Origin: Ectobius pallidus | Taxonomy: Eukaryota; Arthropoda; Insecta; Blattodea; Ectobiidae | Assembly: GCA_964059195.1 (NCBI GenBank) | Contig: CAXKWD010000007.1 | Span: forward strand, 149,779,769-149,843,768 | Direction: 5' to 3' | Length of the DNA stretch: 64,000 nucleotides | Shown: positions 10,424-22,337 of the stretch, piece after piece | How the letters are laid out: every line of letters starts with the position of its first letter | Numbering within the stretch: position 1 is the stretch's first letter | Made by a program: the position numbers and the translations under genes | Notes under the pieces: model-generated | What the model was told of the DNA's origin: nothing | What the model saw: only the letters and a program-made list of their open reading frames with translations | Databases searched by the model: none

Positions 10424-10755
10424 CATAGGCGTAACCAGGCCGACCATATGGGGGGGGTTATAACATCCGAGGGGTCTGGGGGTATGGAATACCTCCCAGA
10501 GAGAGGGGGGTCCGGGGGTCCTCCCCCGGGAAATTTGAAAAATTAAGATGCAAAATAACGCGTTTTAAGCTTCCGAGGGTCCTCCCCCGGAAAATTTTAA
10601 AAATTAAGACGCAAAATAACGAGTTTTAAGCTTCCCACGCTTTATACTTGTATTAAGTAATTTATGGGCAGACTTAAAAAAATTATACAATTTTCCTTTT
10701 TTAAATCAATGGGGGGGGTTCAAACCACCAAACCACCCCCCTCGGTACGCTTATG
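10424..10755 (+). mobile_element. hAT-like MITE, family CATAGGCGTAAC (two-unit form)
   Basis: Ends CATAGGCGTAACCAGG and GGTACGCTTATG with the 8-bp duplication TATACAAT (10416-10423, 10756-10763). Two internal tandem units, against about five in 5404-5924. Confidence 0.9.
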
Positions 10756-10819
10756 TATACAATGTAAGTAGCCAGTTTTATAAACTAATAATAAGTTATA
10801 TATATATATATATTTTTTT

Positions 10820-11655
10820 TTTCAGGTAATATATTTATATTTATATTTATTATTACATTACAATATTACATTATTACATAGAATTGCAAAAACAAATACA
10901 AGTACAAATACATATTTATACAAGTAAAATAAAACAATTTTCAAAATTCAAAATTAACTACAACTATTTAAAAAGAGGAAAAGAAATATAGGCTATATCT
11001 TCACAAGAAGTATTACATTTAGTAATACACCCGAATGAGCAAGACTGCTCGTGCTCGGGTGCCGTTTCAAAAATATCAAAGTGAAGAAAGAGGAGAGACA
11101 AAGAAATAGAGTGTATAATGTGCTTAACTAAAAAAAGAAAGTTAAAAAACATTAAACATAAAAACATAAATACATAAAAGGAGTGAAACAAAAATTACTT
11201 AAAAGCTAAAAAATTACAAAAAATTCTTTACATATCTATTAAATTTAATAGTGGAGTATGCTGAGAGATCAGGATATTTTCTGATAATTGAGTTATAGAA
11301 GCGCGGTCCAAAATTAATGCTATGCTTTAATCCTGCCGATGTGAGACATTTGGGTTCTAATAGGAGTAAATTAGTATTTCGTCTAGTTTTGTAGATATGT
11401 TCACTGGAAGAGTATTTTATACGATGTTTGTGAAAATATTTTAATATAGAAAATTTGTAAATTTGGTCCAAACTTAAAACATTAAATTCCGAAAATATTA
11501 GGCTAGTTGGGTAATCAATGTGTTTTCTTAGACAGATTTTTATTATTCTTTTTTGTAAAAGGCAGAGGGGCTTAAGGGTAGTTTTCGCTAATCCTCCCCA
11601 GGCGAGAATGCCATATATGTAAGTTAATTCATTCTTTTTAGTATTCTTTCTACCT
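10820..11655 (-). pseudogene. LINE reverse-transcriptase C-terminus and 3' UTR
   Basis: Minus strand, stop at 11214-11216. The readable part is the post-RT region of a Jockey/CR1-like LINE: Leu-Ala-Trp-Gly-Gly, then LQKRIIKICLRK, and near the end FGPRFYNSIIRKYP, corresponding to the usual 'YN.LP..I' stretch. The catalytic palm is missing, so the copy is 5'-truncated. AT-rich 3' UTR runs to about 10820. A matching 3' UTR piece is inside the element at 25727. Confidence 0.75.
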
Positions 11656-11702
11656 ATCCAAATCCCCCCCCCCCCAAAAAAAAAATTCTGAGTCCGCCAC
11701 TG

Positions 11703-11756
<54 letters not shown>

Positions 11757-11764
11757 ATTATTAG
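11703..11764. repeat. (TTA)n microsatellite
   Basis: About twenty TTA units joining two LINE fragments in opposite orientation; the left neighbour ends GAGTCCGCCACTG, a transposon-like terminus. Confidence 0.95.
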
Positions 11765-12085
11765 TTGAAATTAAAGTTGAAAAGAACATTTCGGAAATTG
11801 TAGAAGAGAGACGCTTGAAATGGTATGGACATGTACTCAGAATGACAGAGGATAGAATACCCAAGAAAATTTTGGATTGGAAAGTAGAAGGAAAAAGAAG
11901 AAGAGGGAAGACCAAAGAGTGTTGGATGGATGAGGTGAAAAGGAGTATGGCGAGAAAAGGATTAAGTGAAGAAGATGCTATGGACAGGGACTTATGAAGG
12001 CAAAAGATTGTTGTGGGATGAAGGAAAACCATTGTATTGTGAAATATTCCTTAAAAAAATATTATTATTACTATTATTAGTATTA
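11765..12085 (+). pseudogene. LINE C-terminal fragment (GHVLRM type)
   Basis: Open frame reads ERRLKWYGHVLRMTEDRIPK, then Gly-Lys-Arg-Arg-Arg-Gly-Lys and a Trp-Met-Asp-Glu-Val segment to a stop near 11995. This is the same C-terminal domain type as 'KWAGHVARM' LINE tails but a distinct lineage. The tail is AT-rich with ATT repeats. Confidence 0.75.
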
Positions 12086-12434
12086 GCCTACTGTTTCAAT
12101 TACAATAATGCTTATTGTAGGTTACTTTGTACATTCATGTGGAAATAAGGGGGCGAAAATATTTTTCTCTGCCTAGGGGCGCTTAAGTAGCTAAATACGC
12201 CCCTGGCCTATACTGTACTGTCTACTTAGGAATAATGGAAAGGCAGTTATCACTTACCTCAAGCTAGCAACGTGATATTTGTCCGCTGCTGGGATGAAAC
12301 TGGCCGAGTGCGAATTGTGGGGGTACAGATAAGATGATGGGAGACTGCCCTACTTACATCTCCAAGGTCAAGAGATGTTATGCAATCTCTGGAGACGTAC
12401 ATAAAATCGTGTAAACAAATCGATTAAGATTTTA
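12086..12434. other. Noncoding stretch
   Basis: CTGCCTAGGGGCGCTTAAGTAGC near 12171 looks like the end of an old element. Otherwise nothing supported. Confidence 0.4.
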
Positions 12435-13150
12435 TTCACAAAGCAGTGATTGCAGGACATAAATAAAACCAGGTAAAATGAGGTAACAAAGTGCCAGAAT
12501 GCTTTTGTTTAATGAGTGACAATTGCAATTATGATATGCAGAAAATAAGTTTTTAAATTGATTTCCGAGTTAAACTCCGGGTAGATTCTTTAAGCAAGGC
12601 TTACTGAAAAACAAAGGTCTAGTTTTAAAAAAATCAGATTAAAATCGTCCAGCATCAGTAGAACTATACAGATTTGTGATATCTTGACAATCGCACACTC
12701 ACATAAAAAAAGACGTCAAATTGGCCGGCTACGAGATTTGACCCAGGTACCTCTAGAATGCGAGTCCAAAACATTACCATCTCGGCCACCTCGCTCAGTT
12801 TAACGGTCTAGTTTGATAAGCGTATGTGAAGGAATGGTGTTATTTGTCATAGCTAACTATATTGCAACTTCCAACGTCGTATATGAACACTATAAAACAA
12901 TATGTTGTCATGATAACTGATTTGCATTTGATAAATTCTTTCTAATATATTACTATAAAATAGGCACTAAATGGGGCATTACTTCGGTACCGGTCAACCG
13001 ATTTGGTCCAGTATCAATAGGATTCTTCCCATGGACGTTATAAATGCGTATATCAAGTTCTATGAAAATCCGATAAAGTGTGTTTGAATTATCGCGCGTT
13101 CAGACACACGGACAGACTGACAGACATTTTCCCGTCCCGCACACGATCTC
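12435..13150 (-). repeat. Dispersed repeat V, longest copy
   Basis: Reverse complement of 37610-38130, including the CGGTCAACCGATTTGGTC block and the CTGTC-rich start. Interrupted by a SINE at 12626-12804. Confidence 0.65.
12626..12804 (-). mobile_element. tRNA-derived SINE, family W
   Basis: Exact 10-bp duplication GGTCTAGTTT at 12616-12625 and 12805-12814. Read on the minus strand it opens GAGCGAGGTGGCCGAGATGG (A-box-like), then GGTCAAATC (B-box-like), giving a tRNA-like head with internal polymerase III promoter. Family members: 25430, 49634, 52110. Confidence 0.85.
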
Positions 13151-13690
13151 TGGCACTTAATAAATAGTTCATTCACTCGTGAACTTATTGTTCACATTTA
13201 TTAGAAGTTCTGCGAACAGAAGATCTCCCATCCAAATTAAGAATTTAAGATCTGCTTTTCATCTTGAAAAGGAATAAAAATAGTTGATTACACAACACAA
13301 TGAGATACGAGTATGTTTAAGAGTATATACGAGTAAGATTATATATATATAATATATAGGATACGATTATATAAGATACGAATATATATATATATATAAG
13401 ATACGAGTGAGATACGAGCGCTGCTCGTTTCATATTTTTTATACGACCATCTTAATTACCATTAATCACCATTAAAGGCAAGTTGCATTCAACTGTTTTT
13501 GTTCGACCATAATTAGTCTAAATGCTTAAATTTTGAGATTTTAAATCCACCCAATCAGCTCATCGAACTCTACACCAGTTGACGTAGTTGATGTAGTTCA
13601 TGTTTTTTACTACAGACGGCAGCTTACGTCTACAGTCAAATCGAAGTTTCCATTTGATGTTTTCTTCAAACCAACGGAATTTTACAACAC

Positions 13691-13692
<2 letters not shown>
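13151..13692. other. Noncoding with TA-rich cryptic repeats
   Basis: GATACGA/TATATA runs at 13320-13420 and AT-rich spacer. No exon supported. Confidence 0.45.

Positions 13693-13741
<49 letters not shown>
13693..13741 (+). repeat. Poly(A), 49 bp
   Basis: Uninterrupted adenines. Could be a retroelement tail or an assembly homopolymer; no source gene is recognisable just upstream. Confidence 0.9.
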
Positions 13742-13744
<3 letters not shown>

Positions 13745-13939
13745 TGTGATATTAAAATTAACACGAACCGGTGTTATTTTATTTAAAATATAGGCTATTT
13801 ATTACGCAAATTTCAGCTGCTACCTTCAAGGTCTGAAGATCGTTCCGTGTTCGATAACAGTCGATACCACACAGTTTCGAAATGATAAACAGTGTCGAAA
13901 TGAGTGTCATTATGATAGGCCTACCGTTACGTCACATGC

Positions 13940-14571
13940 ACCGTATTTTACGGACCATAGGACGCACATTTTTACCTTGAAAACAGAGCTTTGAAAGTTG
14001 GGTGCGTCTAATGGTCTGAAGTAGACTAAAAAATGAAAATAATGGTAAATATTGCTGGAATATCATAGTATAAACAAGGTGTTGTAAACGATAAGATAAT
14101 TATATACTTTTCACAAACTGTACCGGTACATCATGTAAAATGAGGGTATCGTGGAAGCCAGATATAGAATGCGAAAAGAAAGTGATGTTGAGTTCTTTTA
14201 TACAAAAGGAGTTTTCTCCGGATGGTTTAAATGACGTCTAAACAGCCACGTCCCGTTACACTAACCGTATGCTGAATTGAGGGCCAGAGGGAGTAAAGGT
14301 ATTTTCAGTCTTTCATGAGAAATCAGTTCGGTAGTTAAAATTTACGCGATGCCACCTGTACAGAAGAAATTTTCGAACACAGGTTTTAAGTTAGAAGTGA
14401 TTTACACTGTTTCCATTGTACAAGGTTATAATTTATTTTTGCAATGAAATATATTATTCCCTTTAAAATTTTTCATTTAGAGTGACATTAAATTCTTTTC
14501 CTTTAAATTTCCATCCTAAAATCAAGGTGCGTCTTATGGTGCGGAGCATCTTATAGTCCGTAAAATACGGT
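13940..14571. mobile_element. pogo/Tigger-like MITE
   Basis: Left end ACCGTATTTTACGGACCATA and right end TATAGTCCGTAAAATACGGT are inverted; GACGCAC/GTGCGTC also pair inside. The ends match the widespread 'CCGTATTTT-CGGACTATAAG' pogo-type pattern. No transposase readable in 632 bp. Confidence 0.8.
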
Positions 14572-14587
14572 AATTATAGCGTGGTCG

Positions 14588-15077
14588 AGCAAAAAATAAA
14601 AATCCTTACACGTGTGTGTTTAGAATGATTGTAAAATTAGATGCAAATCGATCGACGAGTTTGGTCTGTCTGTCTGTCTGTCTGTCTGGAACCCTATAGC
14701 CCCTATGTTGGGGCGAAGGGGCCTCCAAGTGGAGGTTTCTGTTACCTATATGAATTTTGTTACGCTTGTTTTCCGAGAGAGGGCAGAGGGATAGGTGGTA
14801 AGCCCATCACCTCTCAACCCTCCTCAGTAAACTAAGGTAGGCCTATAACTTGGACGTGAAAGGGCCGATAAATTTTGTCCAAAGGCTCTAATTCAGGCTT
14901 GGAGTTATTTTACGTATCGTAAATCTACGACCCGGGCCCCCCCAGTTTAAAAGTCCCTCCCGGAAGACTCATTGCCCAGGATTTTTAAGTCCTGAAAAAC
15001 CCATGACCGCGGCCGGGTTTGATCCCGCGACCTTCGGATCTAGAGGCGGGCACGCTACCTCTAGACCACCTGGTCAT
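14588..15077 (-). mobile_element. tRNA-derived SINE, family 1
   Basis: On the minus strand the head has GGTGGTCTAGAGGTAGCGTG (A-box-like) and GATCAAACCC (B-box-like), then a body with CTCCAAGCCTGAATTAGAGC. It ends near CAGACAGACAGACAGAC and TAAAAATCC. Copies at 18310 (minus) and 62868 (plus). Confidence 0.8.
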
Positions 15078-15289
15078 GACTATGTAACAAAAAACATAAA
15101 TCACAGAAAAATATATAAAATACAGGTAAACTATTACACTATTAGAAGTGCGCCCAAAATGTACTGAACAAAGTTGTAGAAATATTTTGCACTCAAGAGT
15201 GGAAGTAGTCTTTAATTTTTCATAACATGAACTGTTTAGCTAGGATTGTGGAAAGAAGCTGAACATTACATGAAACAGGACCATTAAAA

Positions 15290-15670
15290 CACCCACCATC
15301 TTGAAACGGAATAAAACTAAACTCAGTGGCGCTAAATCCCTGGAGGGACTTGGCCTACCACCAGACCGCTGCGTCATCTACCACAGGCAGACGGCAGGAT
15401 TGGAGGGCATGTGGTCAGGATGCCGACACCCACGGTCGTTAATGATGGTTCTCATGACCGGAGCCGCTACTTCTCTATCAAGTAGCTCAATTTGAATCAC
15501 GAGGCTGAGTGCACCCCTACCAGACCTCACTACCTCAGAAAAATCCGAGGAGGTACCGGCGATCGAACCCGGTCCGACGAATTTGTAGTCAGCGACGCTA
15601 ACCACAAGACCACGCCGGCGGTCTGAAATGGAAAAAAAAAAATCCTTACACTTTCGTCGTTTTTCATGAC
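15290..15670 (-). mobile_element. SINE family 1 fragment split by a SINE insertion
   Basis: The two sides, TGAAACGGAATAAAA and AATCCTTACACTTTCGTCG, are contiguous in the copy at 18312-18360. Here they are separated by the family 2 SINE. Confidence 0.65.
15317..15623 (-). mobile_element. tRNA-derived SINE, family 2
   Basis: Head on the minus strand: GACCGCCGGCGTGGTCTTGT, with GGGTTCGATCGCC as B-box. Flanking TGAAACGGAATAAAA (15302-15316) and TGAAATGGAAAAAAA (15624 on) are an imperfect duplication (two mismatches). Confidence 0.8.
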
Positions 15671-16018
15671 TTCAAAGAACATGGTCATGAGAACCATGTT
15701 TAATATTTTATTAGATTTTAAGAAAATGAAACCACGCTTTGATCGTAATTGCGGTACACACAAATTTAAAAACAGACGAAATGTCAAACTGTGGGATTTA
15801 AACAGGACCTAGCTTCATTCATTTAATTATTTTCCTTCGATAGCATCTAGCAGAAATCCTCTACCTCTCATAATGTGTCCTAAGTAATTAATTGTTTTCC
15901 TTACAACCTTCAGGAACTATGTATTCTCATCCACTGTTCCTTAAACTTCTTCATTCGTTATTCTGTCTGTCCTCCGAATATTCTCAATTTTCCTCCAACA
16001 CCACATCTCAAATAGACA
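15671..16018. other. Noncoding stretch
   Basis: No exon, tail or repeat end recognised. Confidence 0.4.
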
Positions 16019-16571
16019 ATAGAATTTATTCGTCATTAAGTATTTAAAAAAATACATGGACTTCGTCAAATAAAATATACAAAATAATGTACAGTAAGTA
16101 TAATATAAAATAAGTTATATCTACATTATAGAAGAAGACCTAATACAAAATAACAAAACTAAGCCTATAATAAATTCCCTAATCAACAATACAATTTCCA
16201 ATTAATAGAATAAAACTCATCAGTGCAATAAAGGCACACAGAGATTAATACATGTTTAATATTTTTGTTAAATTGCAACAATGGTAATGTTTTTAATTGT
16301 TCAGGGATATAGTTGTAGGCTATAGTTCGACTGAAACAGAGTACCAATTTTTCTGTGATTGGCTATAGTTATACTGTTGTACTCGGAGTTTATTTTTGTT
16401 CCTTGTATTGTAATCATGAAAATCACTATTATTATTAAAATAAAATATATTTATATTTATATCTATAAAATAAAGCTCCATGTTATAACTCCATATAAAG
16501 CAACACTCCATAATATACATGTAGCATTTCATAGGTTTCTTCCTTATCTGAAAATATAGTTTTCCGATCAA
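16019..16571 (-). pseudogene. LINE C-terminal fragment with 3' UTR
   Basis: The minus strand carries FHDYNTRNKNKLRV, the 'H.YnTR.k' motif typical of the end of Jockey/CR1 LINE polyproteins, followed by a frameshifted tail and AT-rich 3' UTR. No catalytic region. Confidence 0.6.
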
Positions 16572-16896
16572 CAGAGTCCTCTTTTTGTGTAATATGTCAA
16601 ATTCCTCAAAGTAGTCAGCTTAGAACTGAGTTTATCAATGGCATGCTCAAATTTATTTTTTATATGTGCATAACTGTAGGCCTAGGGCGAATCGAACATG
16701 GCCACGAATTCTGGCCCATAACAATGGCGAAGTGGTTTCAGGTGGTCCGGAACCCCCCCCCCCGAAAGTTATTTAAGCTCCATTTTGTCAAATATTTAAT
16801 TAGTTTATTTAATAATAAAATACTGAAGTTATAATGTATGCCTATTGTTTCCACTGTTCATTGTGTTATTTAACTTTTCTTACAAACAGTAATAAG
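16572..16896. other. Noncoding, possible element end
   Basis: A run of nine C at about 16750 with GGTGGTCCGGAA before it looks like transposon debris; not resolved. Confidence 0.35.
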
Positions 16897-17524
16897 TAGG
16901 GCAAGGCATTTAATGACCATAAAATAGTGAAAAAATGCAAAATAAAAAATGCATTTATGACCTAAAAATAGTGAAAAAATGACCCGAAATCTTAAAATAA
17001 TGACCAATACATTTACCATTATTACTTATAATTAGTTTTCTCTTAAGTAATGAATTGCTAAATACAGTTTATGACGATGCTTTATATATGAATTTACAAT
17101 ATAAAACACACTTATTTTGTTACTAAAGAAATCAGTAAATTTATACTACAGTAGCCTACTTGGACACCCTTAGCGAAAAATAAATTCTTTCTGAACTGGC
17201 ATGCCCATCAAATTGCCCCTAGCAAACATGTGCCATATAAAAAGAAAGAGAAAATATTTATTGCTAAAATGCCAAAAATTACCTAAAATGCCAAAAATGA
17301 CATAAAATTCTGAAAATGACCAAAAAATGCCGAAAATGATCTAAAATTGCCAAAAAATGACCTATCTCTTGAAAAATTACGAAATATGCAAAATAAAGCA
17401 AAATAATGCAAAAACCAATTACCCTTATTTAATTAATTATTTAATTATGTACATTTATATACATTGGAGCTATCTTTTAACCTTCATATAAAAAAGATGC
17501 AAAATCATCAAATGCCTTGCCCTA
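16897..17524 (+). mobile_element. hAT-type MITE, family TAGGGCAAGGCATT
   Basis: Ends TAGGGCAAGGCATTTAATGA and TCATCAAATGCCTTGCCCTA with the 8-bp duplication GTAATAAG (16889-16896, 17525-17532). The interior is a degenerate array of AAAAATGACCTAAAA / TGCCAAAA units. Related truncated copies at 21367 and 42066. Confidence 0.95.
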
Positions 17525-17532
17525 GTAATAAG

Positions 17533-18309
17533 TAAGTTATTATAACTTAGCTAACGATTTCTTGTTTAAGTTGGCATGTCTTAGAGATTAGTCAACAAAT
17601 TTGCTAACTAATTTTTCAGTGCTAAAATAACGTAAATGTAATTTATATTAGTTCATTTTTTTTTTTAATTTTCCGGGTGTGGATCCCCATACCCTCCCTT
17701 TCTTGGGGTATTCTATACTTTCGACCTTTCACGAATTATTTTCTGGCTGTACCACTGACTGGTAATGGGAGGATTGTCATAATGAAGGTGATAATGACGG
17801 CTAGGTGATATTCGGGAATTAGGCCTACATAATCCTAAACTTTGAAGATATTCGTCTCACAGGCGAAGAAAAACCCCGGAAAAATGAAATTCTTGCTATT
17901 ACAGTAATGACACTATTTCCAGTGCAAACTGTAAGAAGCGACAGTTAAGCTTCAGTGATGAGTAGCGCGACATAACACTCTATTCCCTTATTTTTTTGGC
18001 TGTAAAGCCTTCTCGGAAGGGCTAACAAACTTAATCCACAGCTGACCCAGATTATATACAGTTATAGTGTATAATAAAAAGCAGCATAATCCACGATGCT
18101 TGGGCACGAACACAGGAGCATGAAACTCTTTGCATTTCTTATTGCTCAACGACCCGACGCAGGGTTATCAGTCTGTGAACCGTAAGCTATAGGTGGCTTG
18201 AGCAAAAGTGAGAGTGAAGAATAAAAGGAGTGGTTCTGTGAACAGCAGACCTCACGTAAAAAAATAAAAAAATAAAATAAAAAATAATAATAATAATAAA
18301 ATATGCTTT
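17533..18309. other. Noncoding with a SINE family 3 fragment
   Basis: 17770-17885 (minus) matches the SINE at 52203-52638 (GATAATGACGGC, TCTCACAGGCGAAG). A/T-rich TAAAA runs occur at 18255-18300. Otherwise nothing recognised. Confidence 0.5.
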
Positions 18310-18690
18310 TCTTCTTGAAACGGAATAAAAACCTAAAATCCTTACACCTACGTCTTTTTCAACCTTTTAAATGCTGAGGTTACTGCTACCTATTTTAATT
18401 TTGTTACGCTTATTTCCCGATAGAAGGCAGATTGACAGGTCGCCTCTCAACCCCCCTCCTGAAACTAAGGTATTACTTGGACGTCAAGGGCCGAGAAATG
18501 TTGTCCAGAGGCTCTAATTTAGGTTTGGAGTTCTTTTACGTGCCGTAAATCAATGACAATGCTGGGGGGAGCTTAAAATCCCTCCGTGCCCAGGAATTTT
18601 ACGTCCTGAAAAATCCATCCACCGCAACCGAGTTTGATCCCGCGACCTTCGGATGGGCACGCTACCTTTACACCACCGCGGCCGACGAAA
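18310..18690 (-). mobile_element. tRNA-derived SINE, family 1
   Basis: Full-length-looking copy: on the minus strand, head GCCGCGGTGGTGTAAAGGTA, B-box-like GGGATCAAACTC, body GAACTCCAAACCTAAATTAG, 3' end near TTGAAACGGAATAAAAA. Diverged from the copy at 14588. Confidence 0.8.
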
Positions 18691-18846
18691 ATGTTTTACA
18701 TTAATTTGTAATTGAGTGGGACTCGAATGGGTTGCCAACTCTTGAAAGTGAAAACAAGGGATAGTAATGTATAACAGAAGTGAAAATAATCGATAAACGC
18801 CAAAAATAAGTGACCCAACATTTTCTACTCGTACAACATAACGAAT

Positions 18847-19382
18847 GGTGTTAATAAATAACACCGAAATATTTTACCTGTATATAGAGGGGACTTGACA
18901 AGCAACTTTTATTATGAGATTTTTGCTCTATGACGTAAAATGTGTATTCTACTGGGCATTAAAGTCAGTATAATTTGGTGCTCATAAATCAATAATTACG
19001 CGAAATAGGGTTAAAATGTTCATTAAATTGACTTCATGCCTTCCTAGCGATCGATAAAAACCTGACTCTTGATCATTTGTCGACAGCTATATAATAATTT
19101 AGTGTATCCATAATCTGCAAAATTTACAAACTAATCACATGACTGGTCGCCACTGCATTAGTCTTCTTTTTATTCATAACTACTGACTACAGTGTTAACA
19201 ACGAAGTTCCTTTGTTTTGCATTTTTTTCTAATGTTAGAAGTCAGTGGCGGCCATGCTCTGGGAAATTTTATGCTGTAATAGGAAAAATTGAATCCATAG
19301 AGCAAAAATCTCCTAATGAAAGTTGCTTGTCTATGTCCCCTCTATACACAGGTAAAATATTTCGGTGCTATTCATTAACACC
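18847..19382. mobile_element. Foldback element with ~90-bp inverted arms
   Basis: The left arm begins GGTGTTAATAAATAACACCG and continues AAATATTTTACCTGTATA, AGAGGGGAC and GCAACTTT. The right arm (19300-19382) is its reverse complement, ending CATTAACACC. The middle is unique. No clear target duplication. Confidence 0.75.
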
Positions 19383-19681
19383 CTGTATAGCACTCTACAT
19401 TAACAATACAAAAAATAATTCTGGATACTTGACAGATTGAGAAATTTACAAACTGTTATCTTTTGAATTCTTGCCGGCTTGCTGGTACTTGACAACAGAT
19501 CGTGCCTGTGTTTTGTCAACTTTACAAAAGTGAAAAATTCTTACAAGGAAGTTATAATAAAAATTTACAGTAACCTAAATTTCTGCTTTTATCAGATCGG
19601 AAGTCACATTGGCGAAGGGAAAGGAAAACGAAGGAACGAAGGAAGTGATAAACAGTAACCAAATAATTACAAATCATAGTT

Positions 19682-19910
19682 GGTTGGTACATGGTTATTT
19701 AACGACGGGGATGTACTGCAACTTAGAACTGTGACCATCACCGGTGTGCCGGAATTTTGTCCCGCAGGAGTTCTTTTACATGCCAGTTAATCTACCGACT
19801 TGGGCCTGTGACATTTATGCACACATAAATGCCATCGACCTGGGCCGGGATCGAACTCGCAATTTTGGGCACAGAAAGCCAGCGCGGTACTAACTGCGCC
19901 ACCCAGTCCG
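19682..19910 (-). mobile_element. tRNA-derived SINE, family 4
   Basis: Exact 9-bp duplication ATCATAGTT (19673-19681, 19911-19919). On the minus strand: GGACTGGGTGGCGCAGTTAG (A-box), GAGTTCGATCCC (B-box), body with GCATTTATGTGTGCATAAAT. A fragment lies at 29830-29900. Confidence 0.88.
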
Positions 19911-20038
19911 ATCATAGTTCTAATATGATCAATATGATATCGTTCCAAAACGAATTTAAAAGAATGAAGGCGGGAATTCTGGAAACACATTATGTATCTT
20001 GAAAAATACGGGACTCGGGATTTTCGTCCAAATTAACT

Positions 20039-20400
20039 GAAAATACGGGACTTCCCGGGAAATACGGGATAGTTGGCAACCCTGTCATTAGCTAGGGCCA
20101 AAAATGAAAATTAAGTGAAAATACGGGACTTCCCGGGAAATACAGGATAGTTGGCAACCCTGTCATTAGCTAGGGCCAAAAATGAAAACTAAGTGAAAAT
20201 ACGGGACTTCCCGGGAAATACGGGATAGTTGGCAACCCTGTCATTAGCTAGGGCCAAAAATGAAAATTAAGTGAAAATACGGGACTTTCCGGGAAATACG
20301 AGATAGTTGGCAACCCTGTCATTAGCTAGGGCCAAAAATGAAAATGAATTGAAAATACGGGATAGTTGGCAACCTTGTCATTACCTAGGGCCAAAAATGA
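20039..20400 (+). repeat. 78-bp tandem repeat, about 4.6 units
   Basis: Units start at 20039, 20117, 20195, 20273 and 20351; each holds GGGACTTCCCGGGAAATACG, GATAGTTGGCAACCCTG and TAGCTAGGGCCAAAAATG. The last unit lacks the palindromic CTTCCCGGGAA block. Units 1-4 are nearly identical, so amplification is recent. Confidence 0.95.
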
Positions 20401-21366
20401 AGCCCTACTTTTGCCGCAGCAGTTGAGTGGAACACAGGAAATTGGCATATTGTCAAAATGCACCTATAACAGAAACATTTAAGGAATGTGAAACATTTAC
20501 AGAGAGTATAGTTCTATACTAACCCGTGGCCCTGTAATAGGCAGAAGAATTATGATTGAATTCGTGCAAGAATGTCTTCTTAAAAGCTGCAAATTATAAC
20601 TGTGGTGGCTGCAAGTCTGATGTGAATTACTATTTCAAACACTAAGAATTAAGGAGGAATGTGTAAGGAAGGTGAGATAGTTGTGGAGAGGACTGTACTT
20701 AACCTGAGCTGGGTAGGCCAGTCTTCTCCGTTACTCGTTCAGTCAGTGCTGTCTGAACTCCACGTGAGAGTCAGTGTGGCAGTAAGCGATCCAACTCGCC
20801 GGGAAACAAAACAAAATAAACGCGTCGCGATCAGCATTTGTTTTTTTTTTCACTGCAATTAATTCGTAGCGTTGTCATCGGTAATTATTGTGCGGTTTTT
20901 ATGATTTGCAATTTATTAACAATGAAAACGACCGAATAATTTCGTTCTTCCGGTGTTCCGCGAGTGAAAAATGTGTGCGTGTTTTGTTTTTAGAGTATTC
21001 TGAAATCATTAAATGCTCTCTTCATTATGTAATTGTGTTAAAATCGAATTATATCTGCTATATCTATAGCTATTGAGCAAAGTGACCTGTGTGCCGCCAT
21101 TTTCGAAGTAAATGAAAGAAAAGATTGAGATAGATTATTTCTAATTTTTACAAAAACAATACAAAGAAGTACTGCAAATGCTTGTTAATCCATAAAGAAC
21201 TAAATTCAACATTCCATTATTACTTTAGACAGAAGTGATGGTGTACAAAACGTACAATAAATGTTCAAATTTGACGTGTGTGTTAGTGTGTGCCAAACTA
21301 ATAATTTTTAATGACAGTGGATAACTTACTTTTATGGGTGAGTACAATAGTTATTTTACTTGTTAT
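20401..21366 (+). other. Unique-looking region, possible 5' exon/promoter
   Basis: Less repetitive and richer in CpG than its surroundings (CGCGTCGCGATC at 20820, GTTCCGCGAGTG at 20955). At 21334 an ATG is followed by G|GTGAGTA, a strong donor. If used, the exon would end in phase 1, the phase needed by the exon at 57625. Nothing else supports it, so this is a weak proposal. Confidence 0.2.
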
Positions 21367-21955
21367 TAGGGCAAGGCATTAAATGACCATAAAATAGTGA
21401 AAAATTGGAAAATAAAAATGCATTTATGACCTAAAAATAGTGAAAAAATAACACATTTTTTAAAAAATGACCAATATATATAACATTATTACTTATAATT
21501 AGTTTTTTGAGTACCGGTAATGAATTAAGAGCAATTTAATGGATGGCGGTACTTTATATATACATTTACAATGTAAAACACACTTAGTTTGTTATAAAAT
21601 AAATAAGTAAATTTATACTACTTGGACACCCTTTGAGAAAAATAAATTATTTCCGAGAGAGAGATCCTAACCCATGCCCATCAAATTGCCCCTAGCAAAT
21701 ATGTGCAATTTAAAAGGAAGAAAGATAAACTGCTATGGTGTTTACAATAAACCTGAATTAAAATGAACTACGAACACTTGGCGGAGATTACCCTATCTGT
21801 TGTCTGAAAATAACGATTTCTACCTCCACTGAAACATGACCTAAAATTGCTGAAAATGACCTAACAATTGCCAAAAAATGACATATCTCTTGAAAATGAC
21901 GAAAAATTCAAAATAAAGCCAAAAAATGCAAAAACCAATAATTAATTTAATTTTT
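21367..21955 (+). mobile_element. hAT-type MITE, truncated copy of 16897 family
   Basis: Starts TAGGGCAAGGCATTAAATGA and follows the family to GACATATCTCTTGAAAATGA. The right terminal repeat is lost where repeat S begins. Confidence 0.85.
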
Positions 21956-22165
21956 AATTTGATAAATCATTCACCACTTCTCAAGTGAAACCGTGCAGTG
22001 GTACGTAGTCTATTTGTCACCATTGTACTGGATTGCAGACAAGTGTAAATACGCCTAATCGCCTTTCTATTCACTGATAGGTCGAAGAAGATTAGAGTGG
22101 CAATAGGTAGGAGAAGTTCACGAATAAAAAAGTCTTTAAAAGTGGCACCCACATCACTTCATGTA
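21956..22165 (+). repeat. Dispersed repeat S
   Basis: Matches 61770-61965: TCATTCACCACTTCTCAAGT, CTTTCTATTCACTGAT and AAAAGTGGCA blocks. Noncoding. Confidence 0.65.
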
Positions 22166-22337
22166 TTGATGAATATACTGTAAAATAAAAATTAGCTTTT
22201 GTTGCCCGGGAATAGTAAACTAGACCTTAAAATGATTAGTAACAATAAGTCATTTTACTACTCAATACTTCATGAAAGAAGCAAAAATGAAAATGCTTCT
22301 AAACATTTAAATAATAAATAGAATAATAAGCTTCTTG

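Noticed and set aside
11656..12032. N-terminal part of a 272-codon minus frame running through the microsatellite
   Set aside because: It fuses antisense LINE sequence, an Asn run from the TTA repeat and a LINE fragment; only the part from 11214 to about 11655 is real LINE coding.
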